Shown here: piece by piece, positions 26,686 to 37,114 of the stretch
Layout of the letters: each line of letters begins with the position of its first letter
Position numbering within the stretch: the first letter of the stretch is position 1
Assembly (NCBI GenBank): GCA_960531495.1
Contig: OY482846.1
Span: 11,732,783-11,796,782, forward strand
From: Zeus faber
Lineage: Eukaryota; Chordata; Actinopteri; Zeiformes; Zeidae
Direction: 5' to 3'
DNA: 64,000 nt
Notes under the pieces: model-generated
Told to the model about the DNA's origin: nothing
Seen by the model: the letters and a program-made list of their open reading frames with translations, nothing else
The model's database searches: none
Program-made: the position numbers and the translations under genes

Positions 26686-29600
26686 TCCTGGGTGTGATTT
26701 GTCCATCGCAATAAAAATCCCAGTGTCGGCAGGTCCTTAACATACCTTGAATATCAATTTATAAGGTCTTCATTTTCACATAAACATTTGATCCATATAT
26801 TTCTTCCCTTCTCCATCAGAGTTAACATTTCTGAAGTTATATAACCTACCGCTGAACTTAATTCTTACTGTACCCTTATCCTTACCTGTGGAGAGAAATC
26901 AAAGACGATCCTTATACTCACCTGTCTGAAGCAAAACAAAGTTTATTTTTTAATTTGATTTATTACTGTACCTAATCACTTACCTTGCCATTTGATTTTT
27001 TTCTTATTTATTATTTATCATTTTTTGTATTTTAGTTATTTAATTATTCATTCTATTTGTTATGATTTGTATTTTTTTTATATGTTTTAAATTATATAAA
27101 AATAGGTCGTAAGGATTTTAATAAATAATTATAATCATAATCATAATCATAATAAATATAGCTACAGGTAGCAATAAAAGTGATCCATTTTTGTCGTTTT
27201 AGGTATGTATTACAGTTTTCCGGGTTCTGTGAAACGCAGCACAAGGTACAACTAGCAGCCTTCTAAATGCGGCTGTAAACAAGGGTTTGTCATTGCTGTA
27301 ACTCATCCTGATGCTTGTGTTAATACAGCCGTACTCTCAGAGGCTGATGAGTCTCAGCGTCCATTTTCCGGAATGTAAAACAAGGTCACAACAATGTTTA
27401 CTTTTAATGAAGTATCAAATTTTTCATGTGTTTTTACAAGAGTATGTCTCATGCTCCTGTGTTCGACAAATCACTGTGCACTTACGTCACTGAATGTTTC
27501 TCTTCTGTCGTTCAGTTTAAATATCCCCCAAGAATGTTTTTTTAACAATTAGGATCATTTGTGGATCATGAAGTGCGGACACTAAAGAAAGCGTCGATTT
27601 GTCCAAAGGTTCTTATAAACCTCCTGCGGTGCCAAAACATCTTCTTTGAACGATTATAGTTATTTGGCGTTTTGTAAAACGCAGCACGAGTTACAGTGTT
27701 CGGAGTTTCCTTTAAACGCCACATCAGCTCAAGTTGTCTGTCTTGATGTCGCACTCGCAAGTGGCTGGATGCAAAAGAGTTCCGAGAGACGAAGCTTTGA
27801 CTTATATAACTTCGGATGATGATGTCACAAAGCGACCCACTCCTGAAACTAATGAAATTTCGACAGTTTTTCATTCATTTCTACTCCAAATGTAGATCGA
27901 TATTGATCAAACTCGAACGACAAAACATCGGAAACGTCCTGTTTCTAACGGGATCTCAACCACACACTGCCGTTGTGGTGTTTCTGATACTTTTAGCCCG
28001 AAAACGCCAATATTAGAAATAAAAAAAGTGCCGGCTGGGCCCCTTATAATAATAAATATAGCCGCAAGCAGCAATATATGGGATCTAGCTTAGTCGTATT
28101 AGATACGAATTACAGTTTTTCGAGTTCCCATAGAACACACCATCACTTTCTATCAACACCAATTACACAAATGCGCGGCCAGAGTCACAACCTGCAGATA
28201 TATAAGGAATTGGATGTTGATGTCACAAAGCGCCCACTCAACAAACTCATGTCGCTACTCATTTACATTTACATTACATTTAGTCATTTAGCAGACGCTT
28301 TTATCCAAAGCGACTTAAAAGGAAGAATAACATTCAAGCTACATTGCAACAGAAACATTAGTGTAACAATAAATAAATAAATAAATACTGCTAAGTAGTG
28401 CTAAGTAATTGTAAGTTAGGAGAGGAGCTGGGTCTTCAAGTGCTTCTTAAAGACAAAGAGTGAGGCCCCTGCTCTGGTGGTTTTTGGCAGCTCGTTCCAC
28501 CAACATGGAACTACAAATGAGAACAGCCTGGATTGCCGTGGTTGTGCAGCCGGCAGAGCCAGGCGACGCTAATTTGACGAGCGCAGCATCCGGGTGGGTA
28601 ACATGTGCTCTTACAAGAGCATTTAAGTAAGTGGGAGCATTCCCAGCAATCACTCTGTAGACAAGCATCAGAGACTTTAACTTGATGCGGGCGGCTACAG
28701 GTAACCAGTGGAGCTCGATGAGCAGCGGAGTGACATGTGCCCTCTTTGGCTGGTTGAGCACCAGTTGCGCCGCCGCATTCTGTATCATCTGTAGTGGCTT
28801 CACCGCACAGGCCGGCAAGCCTGTTAAGAGGGCGTTGCAGTAGTCGAGGCGGGATATCACCAAGGTTTGTACCAGCAGTTGAATGGCATATTGGGTCAGT
28901 TACGGCCTGACTTTTCGGATGTTGAATAGTGCGAAGCGGCACGACCAAGAGACGGCGGCAAAATGGTCCGAGAATGTCAGTTGGTCATCGATAATGACAC
29001 CACCTTCCTTGCAGCAGGTAGGAGAAAGAGATAAAGAGTCAATTTTGATATCAATGTTGTGATAAATACCTTGTTTGGCCGGGAAGACCAACAGTTGCGT
29101 TTTTGCCAGGTTTAGTTGAAGATGATAATCCTTCATCCACGTGGATATGTCAGCGAGGCAATCCGAGATCCGCGTCGAGACAGTGGGGTCATCAGGCAGG
29201 AAGGACAGATAGAGTTGAGTATCATCCGCATAGCAGTCATATGAACAACCATGCGAGCGGATAATCGGGCCCCAGCGAGGTGGTGTATATGGCAAAGAGG
29301 AGGGGTCCCACACAGAGCCTTGGGGCACCCCTGTGGTGAGGTGGTGAGGCACAGACAACTGTCCTTGCCATGTCACACTGAACGAACGCCCAGTGAGGTA
29401 AGATTCGAACCAGGGAAGTGCACTGCCAGAGATGCCCATACTTGAGAGTATGGACAGGAGAATGCTGTGATTGACAGTGTCAAAAGCAGCTGATACGTCT
29501 AGCAGAATGAGAACCGAGGATTGGGCAGCAGCTCTAGCAGTTTTTAAGGCCTCCGTCACAGACAACAGGGCTGTTTCGGTGGAGTGACCGCTTTTCAAGC

Positions 29601-32120
29601 CAGATTGAAGTGGATCAAGAAGGTTGTTTCTTGACAGGAATTCTGTAACCTGTCTCGAGACCGCCCTCTCAATGGTTTTGGAAAGGAATGGGAGGAGAGA
29701 GACCGGCCGATAGATTTACACTCGAGTGGGATCAAGTGATGGTTTTTTGAGCAGTGGTGCTACCCTAGGCACTTTGAAAGCAGAGGGGAATGTGCCAGAA
29801 GTGAGGGAAGAATTAATCAAATGTGTGATTGCCAGGGTGACAGTCGGTGATATGGCTTGAAGGAGGTTAGATGGGATCGGCTCGAGCGGACGGGTAGTAG
29901 GACGGCTACATGTTAGTAGTTTAGATACCTCACTCTCAGCAAGAGGGGTAAAACCAGGGAACTATGAGCCTTGAGCTGGAGTAGACAGGTTGTGACTCCA
30001 CCTGATCGCAAGTTTTAGAACTGTATCGGCGATGTGCGTATTTCTGCTACGTCCAGTAGATTTTCTTTGGTTTTTCACTAATTCCTGCTTCAAATGTGGA
30101 TCAATATTGATCAAAATTGGGGTACGAGATGTCTGAGACGTCCCGGTTCTAACTAGACCTCAACCGTGTTTGTGGATTCAGTGAGTGTCGTGTTCCAGAC
30201 AATTTTAGCCAGAAAAATGCCAAGGAGAATAAAAATAATAATTTTAAAAAACCTTATAATTAAAAGGTATTTAAATAAAAGTATTACATTTAACTTTCCG
30301 ACACCTGAGCTCCACCCTATTCCATCACCGCTCTGATTTATTTGTCTGTATTTCTCCCTCTCCAGGACAAATCCCCCCGTTGGACGTGATGTCGTCCAGC
30401 ATAAACCAGCACCACTCTGTGGTGCGTCGCAGAGGGGGGCACCTCCTCCTGGTGGAGGAGGCGGGGCTGCCAGGGAAGCAGCCAATCAGCTCAGAGGAGG
30501 GTGTGGCCTGGAGGGCAGCGGCCGTGCTGATGGTGGCGTCCTACAGGAACCAGGCGCTGCATGTGTTTGTCCGCCCAGCGCTGCTAGCCGTCGCCATGGA
30601 AACCACAAAGAGCACCCAGAGGGGTGAGTATCGACTTGATTTATATATTTTCAAATATACGACAATATATTCAATAGGAATATAAACCTGGTCATTTAAT
30701 TTCCAGATGAGCTCTTTGCCTTCTTCGGTTTTCTTCAAGACATTTTCTCCAATGAGTTCATCTTTATCCCTGGACAGTCCACTGGGGTAATGGAATTCAT
30801 CTAACACTATGATCACTCATTTTCATTTCACATCATAGTGGAAAAGGTCATCATGGTGGTATTGTTGTCTAAATAAATGATTTCCATAATGCTCTTAACT
30901 CCTGGGCTTAATTGGAAACTTCTCGTGAAAGTTATTCTTCAGCGTCCATGTCTAGTTACTCTGCTGAAATTGTGTTTTTCATTTTTCAGGATTTTGAGGA
31001 AGCCTGTTCGCTGCTGGAGAAGCGTCGAGCCGTCCATTCTGGCCCTCAGGAAATTAAAGAGTTGGAGGCGGGGCTCCGGACCACTTCCTTCCTGCGAGCG
31101 CTGCTGCGACCCTTCATCGACTCCTATCAGGTATCACACGCCCAAATACAATTCCTCAGAGGTTTCTTTGTGTTGTGCATCCTAATCTGGTGGATGTTAT
31201 TTTGCCCAGGTGGTGTTCAGTCATCTGCTTGAGGAGGGAGTGAACACATTCCCAGAGAAGCACTTTCTACCTGCTGTTCGAAGTGTGGCCATCAGACGTA
31301 TCCTCTCAGGTAATAATGGACGGAATGGATAGACCCCACCCTTATTAGTGAGGGAAATTATTTGTGTTTTATCTGAAAAAATATATTGAAGTTGAAAGTA
31401 AATGTTGTAAATTATAAATTAAATTAAAATAACATGTATACATAAATATAAAATATATGTATACAAAATATATGTATTAAAAAATGTAAAATAAATAAAA
31501 TAAACATAACTTTGCAGTGGAGCCCCTGCAGTTCCTATAGTGACCCCTGGTCAAATTCAGTTCACAGTTTTGGAACCACTGTATCTAGAGTTGAATATCT
31601 ACTAAGAGAAAGCACTGAACCCTGTGGTTTTAATTATGTTCATTTACCACGTGTGACTAGATGCTGCTGCCGTTAAGTCCTGTCAGTTATATTTCCCCAC
31701 TTTGCTCATGCGTCTCCCAGGTGAGCTTCACTCCTACGAGGCGCTCTCCTCTGACACACAAAAGAACGCTTTGTCTGTCCTGCTGCGGCTGGAGGCCGTG
31801 ACAAAGTTCAGGACGTAAGTAATAAGATCAGCGCCTTAGTAAAGCTGTTTGGCATTAAGCTCATCTTGTGCGGTGGTTTGAGAAGCTGTCGGCATTAATC
31901 TGCTGTTCTCCGGCGGCAGCGTCGAGCAGAGCCGGTTCAGAGTCAACAGATCAGCCGTCAGAAGGATCGGAGACGTACTGTGTAAGAACGGAAGCTGCTC
32001 ATTAATGAAGCCCCTTTCTGTGTCACCTGACCCGCATTTACTCATGACGGCTTCGTTGTCGTTGCAGCTGGTAAAATCCCGCTGGGGACGCTGAAGACGC
32101 CACCTGATGCCAGACTCTAG
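15871..32120 (+). CDS. gnpat: Dihydroxyacetone phosphate acyltransferase (DHAPAT)
   Basis: Peroxisomal acyl-CoA:DHAP acyltransferase, first step of ether-lipid (plasmalogen) synthesis. Exons: 15871-15882, 18946-19161, 19263-19439, 19696-19825, 20119-20246, 20870-20945, 22053-22204, 24825-24955, 25049-25290, 30366-30623, 30707-30786, 30990-31130, 31210-31309, 31721-31814, 31920-31981, 32068-32120; phases all agree; 683 aa (human 680). Acidic N-terminus, then [14 protein letters not shown], matching the family's EDILEERRHVSDL. Acyltransferase motif I NHRSYVDF has catalytic His151 and Asp156. Motif III reads EGLRSR (232-237), where human has EGTRSR. Motif IV is LVPISISYD. The C-terminus is ARL, a PTS1-type peroxisomal signal (human AKL). 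The fourth intron uses a GC donor (C|GCAAGT at 19825/19826), needed to give VPLAGMK, the equivalent of human MDFLGMK. The 4-codon first exon (MPAP) is the least certain part; an internal start at 18949 (MDSC) is the alternative. Confidence 0.95.
16359..16416. repeat. (TA)n microsatellite
   Basis: Pure AT alternation of about 29 units. The following 16425-16480 (TACCCCAAAGTATCAC, CCATTTGAGAAACACTGG) resembles the end of a hAT-type non-autonomous element. Confidence 0.9.
16518..16690. repeat. (TAA)n microsatellite cluster
   Basis: Three runs of TAA separated by slightly degenerate sequence. Confidence 0.9.
16890..18080 (-). mobile_element. L2/Rex1-like LINE fragment, antisense and broken
   Basis: On the minus strand, 17835-18080 encodes the linker region ([29 protein letters not shown]) seen in the larger LINE at 9242-12260. 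Further down, 17140-17400 read on the minus strand gives the equivalent of [14 protein letters not shown] and the RT 5' portion. Frames are interrupted and the 3' half is missing or rearranged. It sits in the first gnpat intron against transcription. Confidence 0.7.
18120..18900 (+). repeat. Unclassified interspersed repeat, copy C
   Basis: Shares phrases with the pair at 27150-30260: 'gtcgtttt..ggt', 'ttacagttt(t/c)cc.gggttct(c/g)tgaaa.gcagcacaa', 'aatgcggc', a TTTTAGC.. block, and a terminal 'gctgg(g/a)cccct(a/t)ataa'. No protein was found. Class unknown. Confidence 0.55.
19978..20094. repeat. (ATCT)n/(ATCC)n tetranucleotide repeat
   Basis: ATCT units followed by about 16 ATCC units and again ATCT, ending about 24 bases before the acceptor of the gnpat exon at 20119. 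Confidence 0.95.
21100..21990. other. gnpat sixth intron: probable repeat-derived sequence
   Basis: 21100-21340 ends with GACCAATAAACTACTTAAACTTG, which looks like the 3' end of a retroposon. 21350-21990 has CpG-rich blocks ending in 'gtgttaccgggtttttggcgcagtgggaaagggg', a phrase typical of fish non-autonomous DNA elements. No transposase and no clean terminal repeats could be fixed. Confidence 0.35.
22268..24576. mobile_element. hAT-type DNA transposon, non-autonomous, with intact 8-bp target duplication
   Basis: Starts TAGGGCTGAATGATT and ends with the inverted form AATCGTTCAGCCCTA. It is flanked on both sides by CTGAAATA (22260-22267 and 24577-24584), the 8-bp duplication expected of hAT elements. 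2309 bp long in the gnpat intron between 22204 and 24825. No hAT transposase is recognisable; the interior has a few short open frames, an 80-aa one at 23075-23317 being the longest clean one, and poly-A runs. Confidence 0.8.
25307..25334. repeat. (GGAT)n repeat
   Basis: Seven GGAT units, beginning about 17 bases after the gnpat exon that ends at 25290. Confidence 0.9.
25842..26320. repeat. Large inverted repeat (arms about 125 and 132 bp)
   Basis: Left arm 25842-25966 and right arm 26189-26320 are reverse complements with few differences. Shared blocks include GAAAGAGATTGTAGATGTA, AATAGCTTTTATT in inverted form, and 'taaatctcagta.cac' at the inner ends. The 222-bp spacer holds a perfect 13-bp stem with a 4-base loop (26024-26036 with 26041-26053, CCCTCACTGGGGA). 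Possibly a foldback element; no target duplication was identified. Confidence 0.8.
26649..26682. repeat. (CA)n microsatellite
   Basis: About 17 CA units in the ninth gnpat intron. Confidence 0.9.
27150..28050 (+). repeat. Unclassified interspersed repeat, copy A
   Basis: Begins 'aataaatatagctacaggtagcaat' and ends 'ggctgggccccttataat'. It is directly followed by copy B, which starts 'aataaatatagccgcaagcagcaat'. Shared inner phrases are 'gatgtcacaaagcg.cccactc', 'caaatgt(a/g)gatc.atattgatcaaa' and 'gacctcaacc'. Head-to-tail tandem arrangement. No coding region. Confidence 0.7.
28055..30260 (+). repeat. Unclassified interspersed repeat, copy B, split by a LINE
   Basis: The left part (28055-28262) and right part (about 30045-30260) match successive parts of copy A. 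The middle is an L2 LINE that inserted later. Confidence 0.7.
28263..29990 (-). mobile_element. L2-clade LINE, 5'-truncated and broken, nested in repeat copy B
   Basis: The plus strand begins with the L2 3' end in reverse (ATTTAGTCATTTAGCAGACG, TTATCCAAAGCGACTTA). On the minus strand, 28900-29598 encodes reverse transcriptase: [34 protein letters not shown], the catalytic [12 protein letters not shown] and [18 protein letters not shown]. 28447-28863 continues with [17 protein letters not shown] and [15 protein letters not shown]. It needs frame changes and lacks the endonuclease, so it is inactive. It is among the better preserved LINE pieces here, suggesting fairly recent insertion. Confidence 0.9.
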
Positions 32121-32300
32121 TGTCCGTGGAAAGGATCCATTTTCGATTCCTACCCCCTCCCCTCCCCCAGACACAGTACAGTCACCTGACTTGAAACCTG
32201 GACACGTTCCATTGTTCAACAGTCTCCTCCTCCTCCTTTTTATCTGTCAACGGTCTGATTAGATTAATGGTAAAGTAAAAATAAAAACTCTAGATGTTGT
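32121..32300 (+). other. gnpat: gnpat 3'UTR with poly(A) signal
   Basis: Follows TAG at 32118-32120. AATAAA at 32280-32285 is the nearest candidate signal; another lies near 32656. Confidence 0.55.
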
Positions 32301-32781
32301 ACGCCATTTGGCTGAGGGAGAAAGTAACTCTCAAAAACGAAACCAGACCACCTCACTGGCCTCACGTGTTTGGCTTCTATAACAGTACAGACGACCTGTG
32401 ACCTCTAATCACCTAATAACCTTGTACTATCCCAATGCTTTTCTATGTTAGTAGTCCACTAGTAAACTAGAATAACATCTATACAGAAAATGAAGAAACA
32501 AAGCCTTAAAACTGGAATTAGATATAGCTATATATATAATAATTGACTGTATTCATTTAAACAATCACCACGTCAAAATAATGTGACGCCTGAATACTTG
32601 TTGGAAACATTTATTTTTTTTTAATTTCTGTACATCTCAGTGAATGTAAAGAATGTAATAAAATGCACCATAACATTTTCCCCACGTCCTTTTTTCTTAG
32701 AACCAGTTGTTTCTTGCTGTGTACTGCATTTGGGCAGCTGTCTTAGAGAGAGTGGAAGCATTTCTGAGCGTTGGTGTGAAC

Positions 32782-33258
32782 CAGGGGGTGTCAAACTCAT
32801 TTTTGGGCCGAAACACGTCTTCATTTTTTTTGTTACTTTCTGAGTCATTTTAGCCCATATGCATCTATTATTCGTACTAATTACACACATTCATAACCGA
32901 ATCTGGATATGTTTATGAAAATGTAGTTTAAATTGAGTTGTTTTTCTGTTGTTCTTGGTTTTTATTTTTTGTTTTTGTTTTGTTTTGTTTTTTTCAATTT
33001 TGATGTTCCTCAAATGATTTCACAAGCGGGAGAAAAAAATTAAAATGGTAAAAATAATAATTGCAAAATATGATTTCAGTAATCCAATTGCAACCTATGG
33101 TGCATAACTTAAGTTTAATATTTAAATGAAAATCTTAATTAATTGGGGTTTTTTTTGTGTTGTTTTATTTTCCTTTTTCCCCAAGCATCCTGCACGGGCC
33201 ATATTGGGCCTCTCTGAGGGCCGAATCCGGCCCGCGAGAAGCATCTTTGACACCCCTG
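32782..33258. mobile_element. hAT-type non-autonomous element
   Basis: Left end CAGGGGGTGTCAAACTCATT and right end TTTGACACCCCTG are inverted copies, with 'gggccg' blocks next to each end. This pattern is characteristic of a widespread hAT family. 477 bp. The expected 8-bp duplications are not well preserved. It lies between the converging 3' ends of gnpat and the unnamed gene. Confidence 0.75.
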
Positions 33259-33388
33259 CTCTAAAATGCTTGAACCATCATTACACAGTAGGCCTACGCT
33301 GTACCGAACCAATCAATATTTTCCCCTGCACTGGTAACCCACTCAGCGGTTGAATGAAGGCCTCTCATGTGCCAGTTTTCATTCTGCA

Positions 33389-35219
33389 TTATCTGTACAC
33401 GGGCGGCACGTCCACCTTGATGCGCAGGGCGGAGACGGGGTCCTGGCAGAACACCGACACGTACTCCATCACCTTGGAATTCATCTTTTTCTCGTTCTCC
33501 CGGGCCCGGTGCCGCTCCTTGTCCCACCGCTCCTTCTCGCCGTTCATCTGCGAGAACAGGTTGATCTGGATGGTGCGCAGCGTGGCCGCCAGCACGTAAA
33601 AGGCGCCCTGCGCGGCGTGGCACAGCGCCGCGCCGACGCTCAGCGCCGCGCCCATCAGGTTGGGCACCGTCTCGCACACCACGCACGCGCCCTCCAGCAG
33701 GTGCAGGGTGCCCTTGCGCGCCGGCGGCTGGCCGTGCTGGTACATGTATCCGTCGGGCGTCGGGGCCTGCTGGGCGTGCGTGAGCAGGTGCCTGCCGCAG
33801 TCCGCGAAGTGCGCGGCGGCGCGGCGGAGCGGCAGCAGCGCCAGGTAGAGGTGGCACGCCGCCTTGGTGAGCGCATGGAAGAGCAGCCGCAGCTCCAGCA
33901 CCGCGTTGCCTGGAGACGAGGAGGGAGTTTATTAAAAAGCTTATCGATTCATCTTTGAAATTATAGGCAAATATCATGATCTAATGTTTATTATTATGAG
34001 TGGTTGTATATGGTTTATCTGGGCCTACTTCTGGCCTCTTCAACTGGCGGCCAGCGGACCAAATGTGGCCCACGCACCTAGGCCTGTTAACGCTTGAATA
34101 GATTTGCAATGAACTGTCGCGACAATCATTTCAGAAATACCTATTAGAGCTTTAAGTACCAACACCAAACAACCATTTGGCTACGGGGAGTGCATTTAAG
34201 AATATTATCTAGACATTATGAGATCCTGCAAGTATTATAATAAGAGTAAGAGACCATTTATAGTCGCAGTATAGCCACACTCTCAACAATGATAATTGCT
34301 TGTTGAATTTGTAGGGCCCCTGATAAGTGGAAAATCTGAGAATGCAGTTCAGTAGTTCTGTTATAGACCAATAAAATCATGCTTTTAAGGCCCAAACACT
34401 TCTAATGTTTATTATAGTGAATGGCTGTATATGAGGGGTTTATAAGAGCGTTGATGTTAACGATAAAAACAAACAAACAAACAAATAAAAGCATCTTAAT
34501 ATTCAAGCAAAGTGATGTAGCCGCAGCTCCAGCACCGTGTTGCCTGGAGATAAAGAGGGTGACGGGGTCAGATGGAGTCTTATTTAAAACTCTGGCTCAT
34601 GTCAGCAGCCATTACACACAGTCTGCCACTGGATTAAAGTCAATACGGACATCACTGTAACACGCACAGAAAAATGGAGTTTGGGTGAGATCCGTGCACA
34701 ACCCACTCGGACTCTTCATCAAATCATATTATATTGGCAAATATAAAAGGTCTTTACACAGTTTCACGAGTTTCGATCGAGAGCACCACCCACACACTGT
34801 CACAGCCAATTTAGGAAACAAGCAAATGTGTGAAAATCTTATTCTGGTGTCTTAGAATCCTGATCCATGTTCCCGAATCTTCAAGTAGCTACGTTAACTT
34901 TTGGGGTGCATGTCATTCTAGGAAGAGGCATCATAATAATAATATAATATTAATATTAATAACCCTACACATGGCATTGCCCTGTGTTCAATTAAGACTA
35001 ATTTAAAACATAATATGTGAGGTGCGGTGCACAGATCACACTTTATGTTGAACTTATTAATGCTTATTTCCTACCGCAGTAGGGTGGAAGACTACTCCCA
35101 CACGGTTCCCTTGGTGGTGAAAGGTCCCAAATCTCTGAAAACCATTGTCTCTTACCGTCTATAAAACAGAAGAGCCAGAGCAAGGCAACACTCGCTGCCA
35201 ACGACGTCCACCAATCCAT
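33389..35219 (-). CDS. Unrecognised two-exon gene, 194-aa protein with N-terminal hydrophobic segment
   Basis: Exon 1 is 35156-35219 (MDWWTSLAASVALLWLFCF...), ending in a consensus donor (GTAAGA). Exon 2 is 33389-33909, entered through acceptor CTCCAG. The joined phase is consistent (ATAGAC-G|GC-AAC), giving IDGNAVLELRLLFHALTKAAC. Stop TAA is at 33389-33391. Residues 2-20 look like a signal peptide or signal anchor. Two further hydrophobic stretches follow (LYLALLPL around 41-48; MGAALSVGAALCHAAQGAFYV around residues 108-128), then a charged helix (EKERWDKERHRARENEKK) and IKVDVPPVYR. Exon 2 is very GC-rich and contrasts with the flanks. Codon-level order and sound splice sites favour a real gene over the antisense 202-aa frame. 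I do not recognise the family. Converges with gnpat and diverges from fam228. Confidence 0.7.
34035..34085. mobile_element. Fragment of a hAT-type element
   Basis: TCTTCAACTGGCGGCCAGCGG then CCAAATGTGGCCC is a typical end of a fish hAT element. Only this end remains, inside the intron of the unnamed gene. Confidence 0.5.
34510..34560 (-). repeat. Partial duplicate of the unnamed gene's exon 2 acceptor region
   Basis: 34514-34553 (GCCGCAGCTCCAGCACCG, TTGCCTGGAGA) repeats 33883-33920 with few differences. It copies the first codons of exon 2 plus its acceptor, inside the gene's own intron. About 110 bp earlier, 34403-34432 (TAATGTTTATTATAG.GAATGG) likewise resembles 33983-34012, but the spacing differs, so it is not a simple single duplication. 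Confidence 0.6.
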
Positions 35220-35421
35220 GTGGGCCTCCTCGCTCCCTGCTGGACCGGACAGACAGAGTGCCGTGCTGTTCCCTGCAAGATCTGGCTCTGGCCAGCTCTC
35301 CTCTGCTCTCCACTAATACCCAAACATTAAGTAGTCGTAGCTTTCTCCGCAGGTGTCGATAGGTGCACCTCGGCCCGCACCGGCGCATTAGGATAATAAG
35401 ACCATCAGTCTCCTACTCTGT

Positions 35422-37103
35422 GATGCATGCTGCAGGCTGCAAGCTTCAGGCTGCAAGATGTAAGCTGCAGGCTGCAGGCTGCAAGATGTAGGCTGCAGGC
35501 TGCAAGATGTAGGTTGCAGGCTGCAAGATGTAAGCTTCAGGCTGTAGGCTGAAAGATCAAGGCTGCATGCCGCAAGATGTAGGCTGCAGGCTGCAAGATA
35601 CAGGCTGAATGCTGCAAGATGTAGGCTGCAGGCTGCAAGATACAGGCTGAATGCTGCAAGATGTAGGCTGCAGGCTGCAAGATGTAGGCTGCAGGCTGCA
35701 AGATACAGGTTGCAGGCTGCAAGAGGTAAGCTTCAGGCTGTAGGCTGAAAGATCAAGGCTGCCTGCTGCAAGATGTAGGCTGCATGCTGCAAGATGAAAG
35801 TTGCATGCTACACGATGTAGGCTGCATGCTGCAAGATACAGGCTGCATGCTGCAAGATGTAGGCTGCATGCTGCAAGATGAAAGTTGCAGGCTGCATGCT
35901 GTGTGATGTAGGCTACATGCTGCAAGATGCAGGATGCAGGCTGCATGCTACAAGATGTAGGTTGCATGCTACAAGATGTAGGCTGCATGCTGCAAGATAC
36001 AGGCTGCATGCTGCAAGATGTAGGTTGCAGGCTGCAAGATGTAAGCTTCAGGCTGTAGGCTGAAAGATCAAGGTTGCATGCTACAAGATGTAGGCTGCAT
36101 GCTGCAAGATACAGGCTGCATGCTGCAAGATGTAGGTTGCAGGCTGCAAGATGTAAGCTTCAGGCTGTAGGCTGAAAGATCAAGGCTGCATGCCGCAAGA
36201 TGTAGGCTGCAGGCTGCAAGATACAGGCTGAATGCTGCAAGATGTAGGCTGCAGGCTGCAAGATACAGACTGAATGCTGCAAGATGTAGGCTGCAGGCTG
36301 CAAGATACAGGCTGAATGCTGCAAGATGTAGGCTGCAGGCTGCAAGATACAGACTGAATGCTGCAAGATGTAGGCTGCAGGCTGCAAGATGTAGGCTGCA
36401 GGCTGCAAGATACAGGTTGCAGGCTGCAAGAGGTAAGCTTCAGGCTGTAGACTGAAAGATCAAGGCTGCATGCTACAAGATGTAGGCTGCATGCTGCAAG
36501 ATGTAGACTGCATGCTGCAAGATGAAAGTTGCATGCTACATGATGTAGGCTGCATGCTGCAAGATACAGGCTGCATGCTGCCAGATGTAGGCTGCATGCT
36601 GCAAGATGAAGGATGCAGGCTGCATGCTACAAGATGTAGGTTGCATGCTACAAGATGTAGTCTGCATGCTGCAAGATACAGGCTGCATGCTGCAAGATGT
36701 AGGCTGCATGCTGCAAGATGTAGGCTGCATGCTGCAAGATGAAAGTTGCAGGCTGCATGCTGTAGGCTACATGCTGCAAGATGAAGGATGCAGGCTGCAT
36801 GCTACAAGATGTAGGTTGCATGCTACAAGATGTAGGCTGCATGCTGCAAGATACAGGCTGCATGCTGCAAGATGTAGGCTGCATGCTGCAAGATACAGGC
36901 TGCATGCTGCAAGATGTAGGCTGCATGCTGCAAGATGTAGGCTGCATGCTGCAAGATGTAGGCTGCATGCTGCATGCTGCATGCTGCAAGATGTAGGCTG
37001 CATGCTGCAAGATGAAAGTTGCAGGCTGCATGCTGTGCGATGTAGGCTACATGCTGCAAGATGTAGGTTGCAGGCTGCATGCTGCAGGCTTCAAGATGTA
37101 GGC
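35422..37103. repeat. Minisatellite of about 80 units of 21 bp
   Basis: The unit is close to GCTGCATGCTGCAAGATGTAG with CAGG/CATG and GATGTAGG/GATACAGG/GATGAAAG variants. Because 21 is divisible by three and most units lack stops in several frames, long artificial frames run through both strands (MLQDVGC repeats on plus, SMQPTSC or LHLAAC repeats on minus). A marker variant 'gtaagcttcaggctgtag' recurs near 35530, 35727, 36031, 36154 and 36434, showing longer-period duplication. Lies in the intergenic space upstream of both the unnamed gene and fam228. Confidence 0.95.
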
Positions 37104-37114
37104 ATCAGTTAATT

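Noticed and set aside
33350-33958. 202-aa plus-strand frame over the unnamed gene
   Set aside because: It mirrors the GC-rich exon 2 on the opposite strand, lacks fitting splice partners and is the less protein-like composition.
33294-33977. 227-aa minus-strand frame rich in Ala, Pro and Arg
   Set aside because: Out-of-frame shadow of exon 2 of the unnamed gene, caused by high GC content.
35557-37112. Long repetitive open frames (Cys/Gln/Leu-rich heptad proteins) on both strands
   Set aside because: They are produced by the 21-bp minisatellite, which is divisible by three and lacks stops; several frames are open at once, so none is evidence of a gene.
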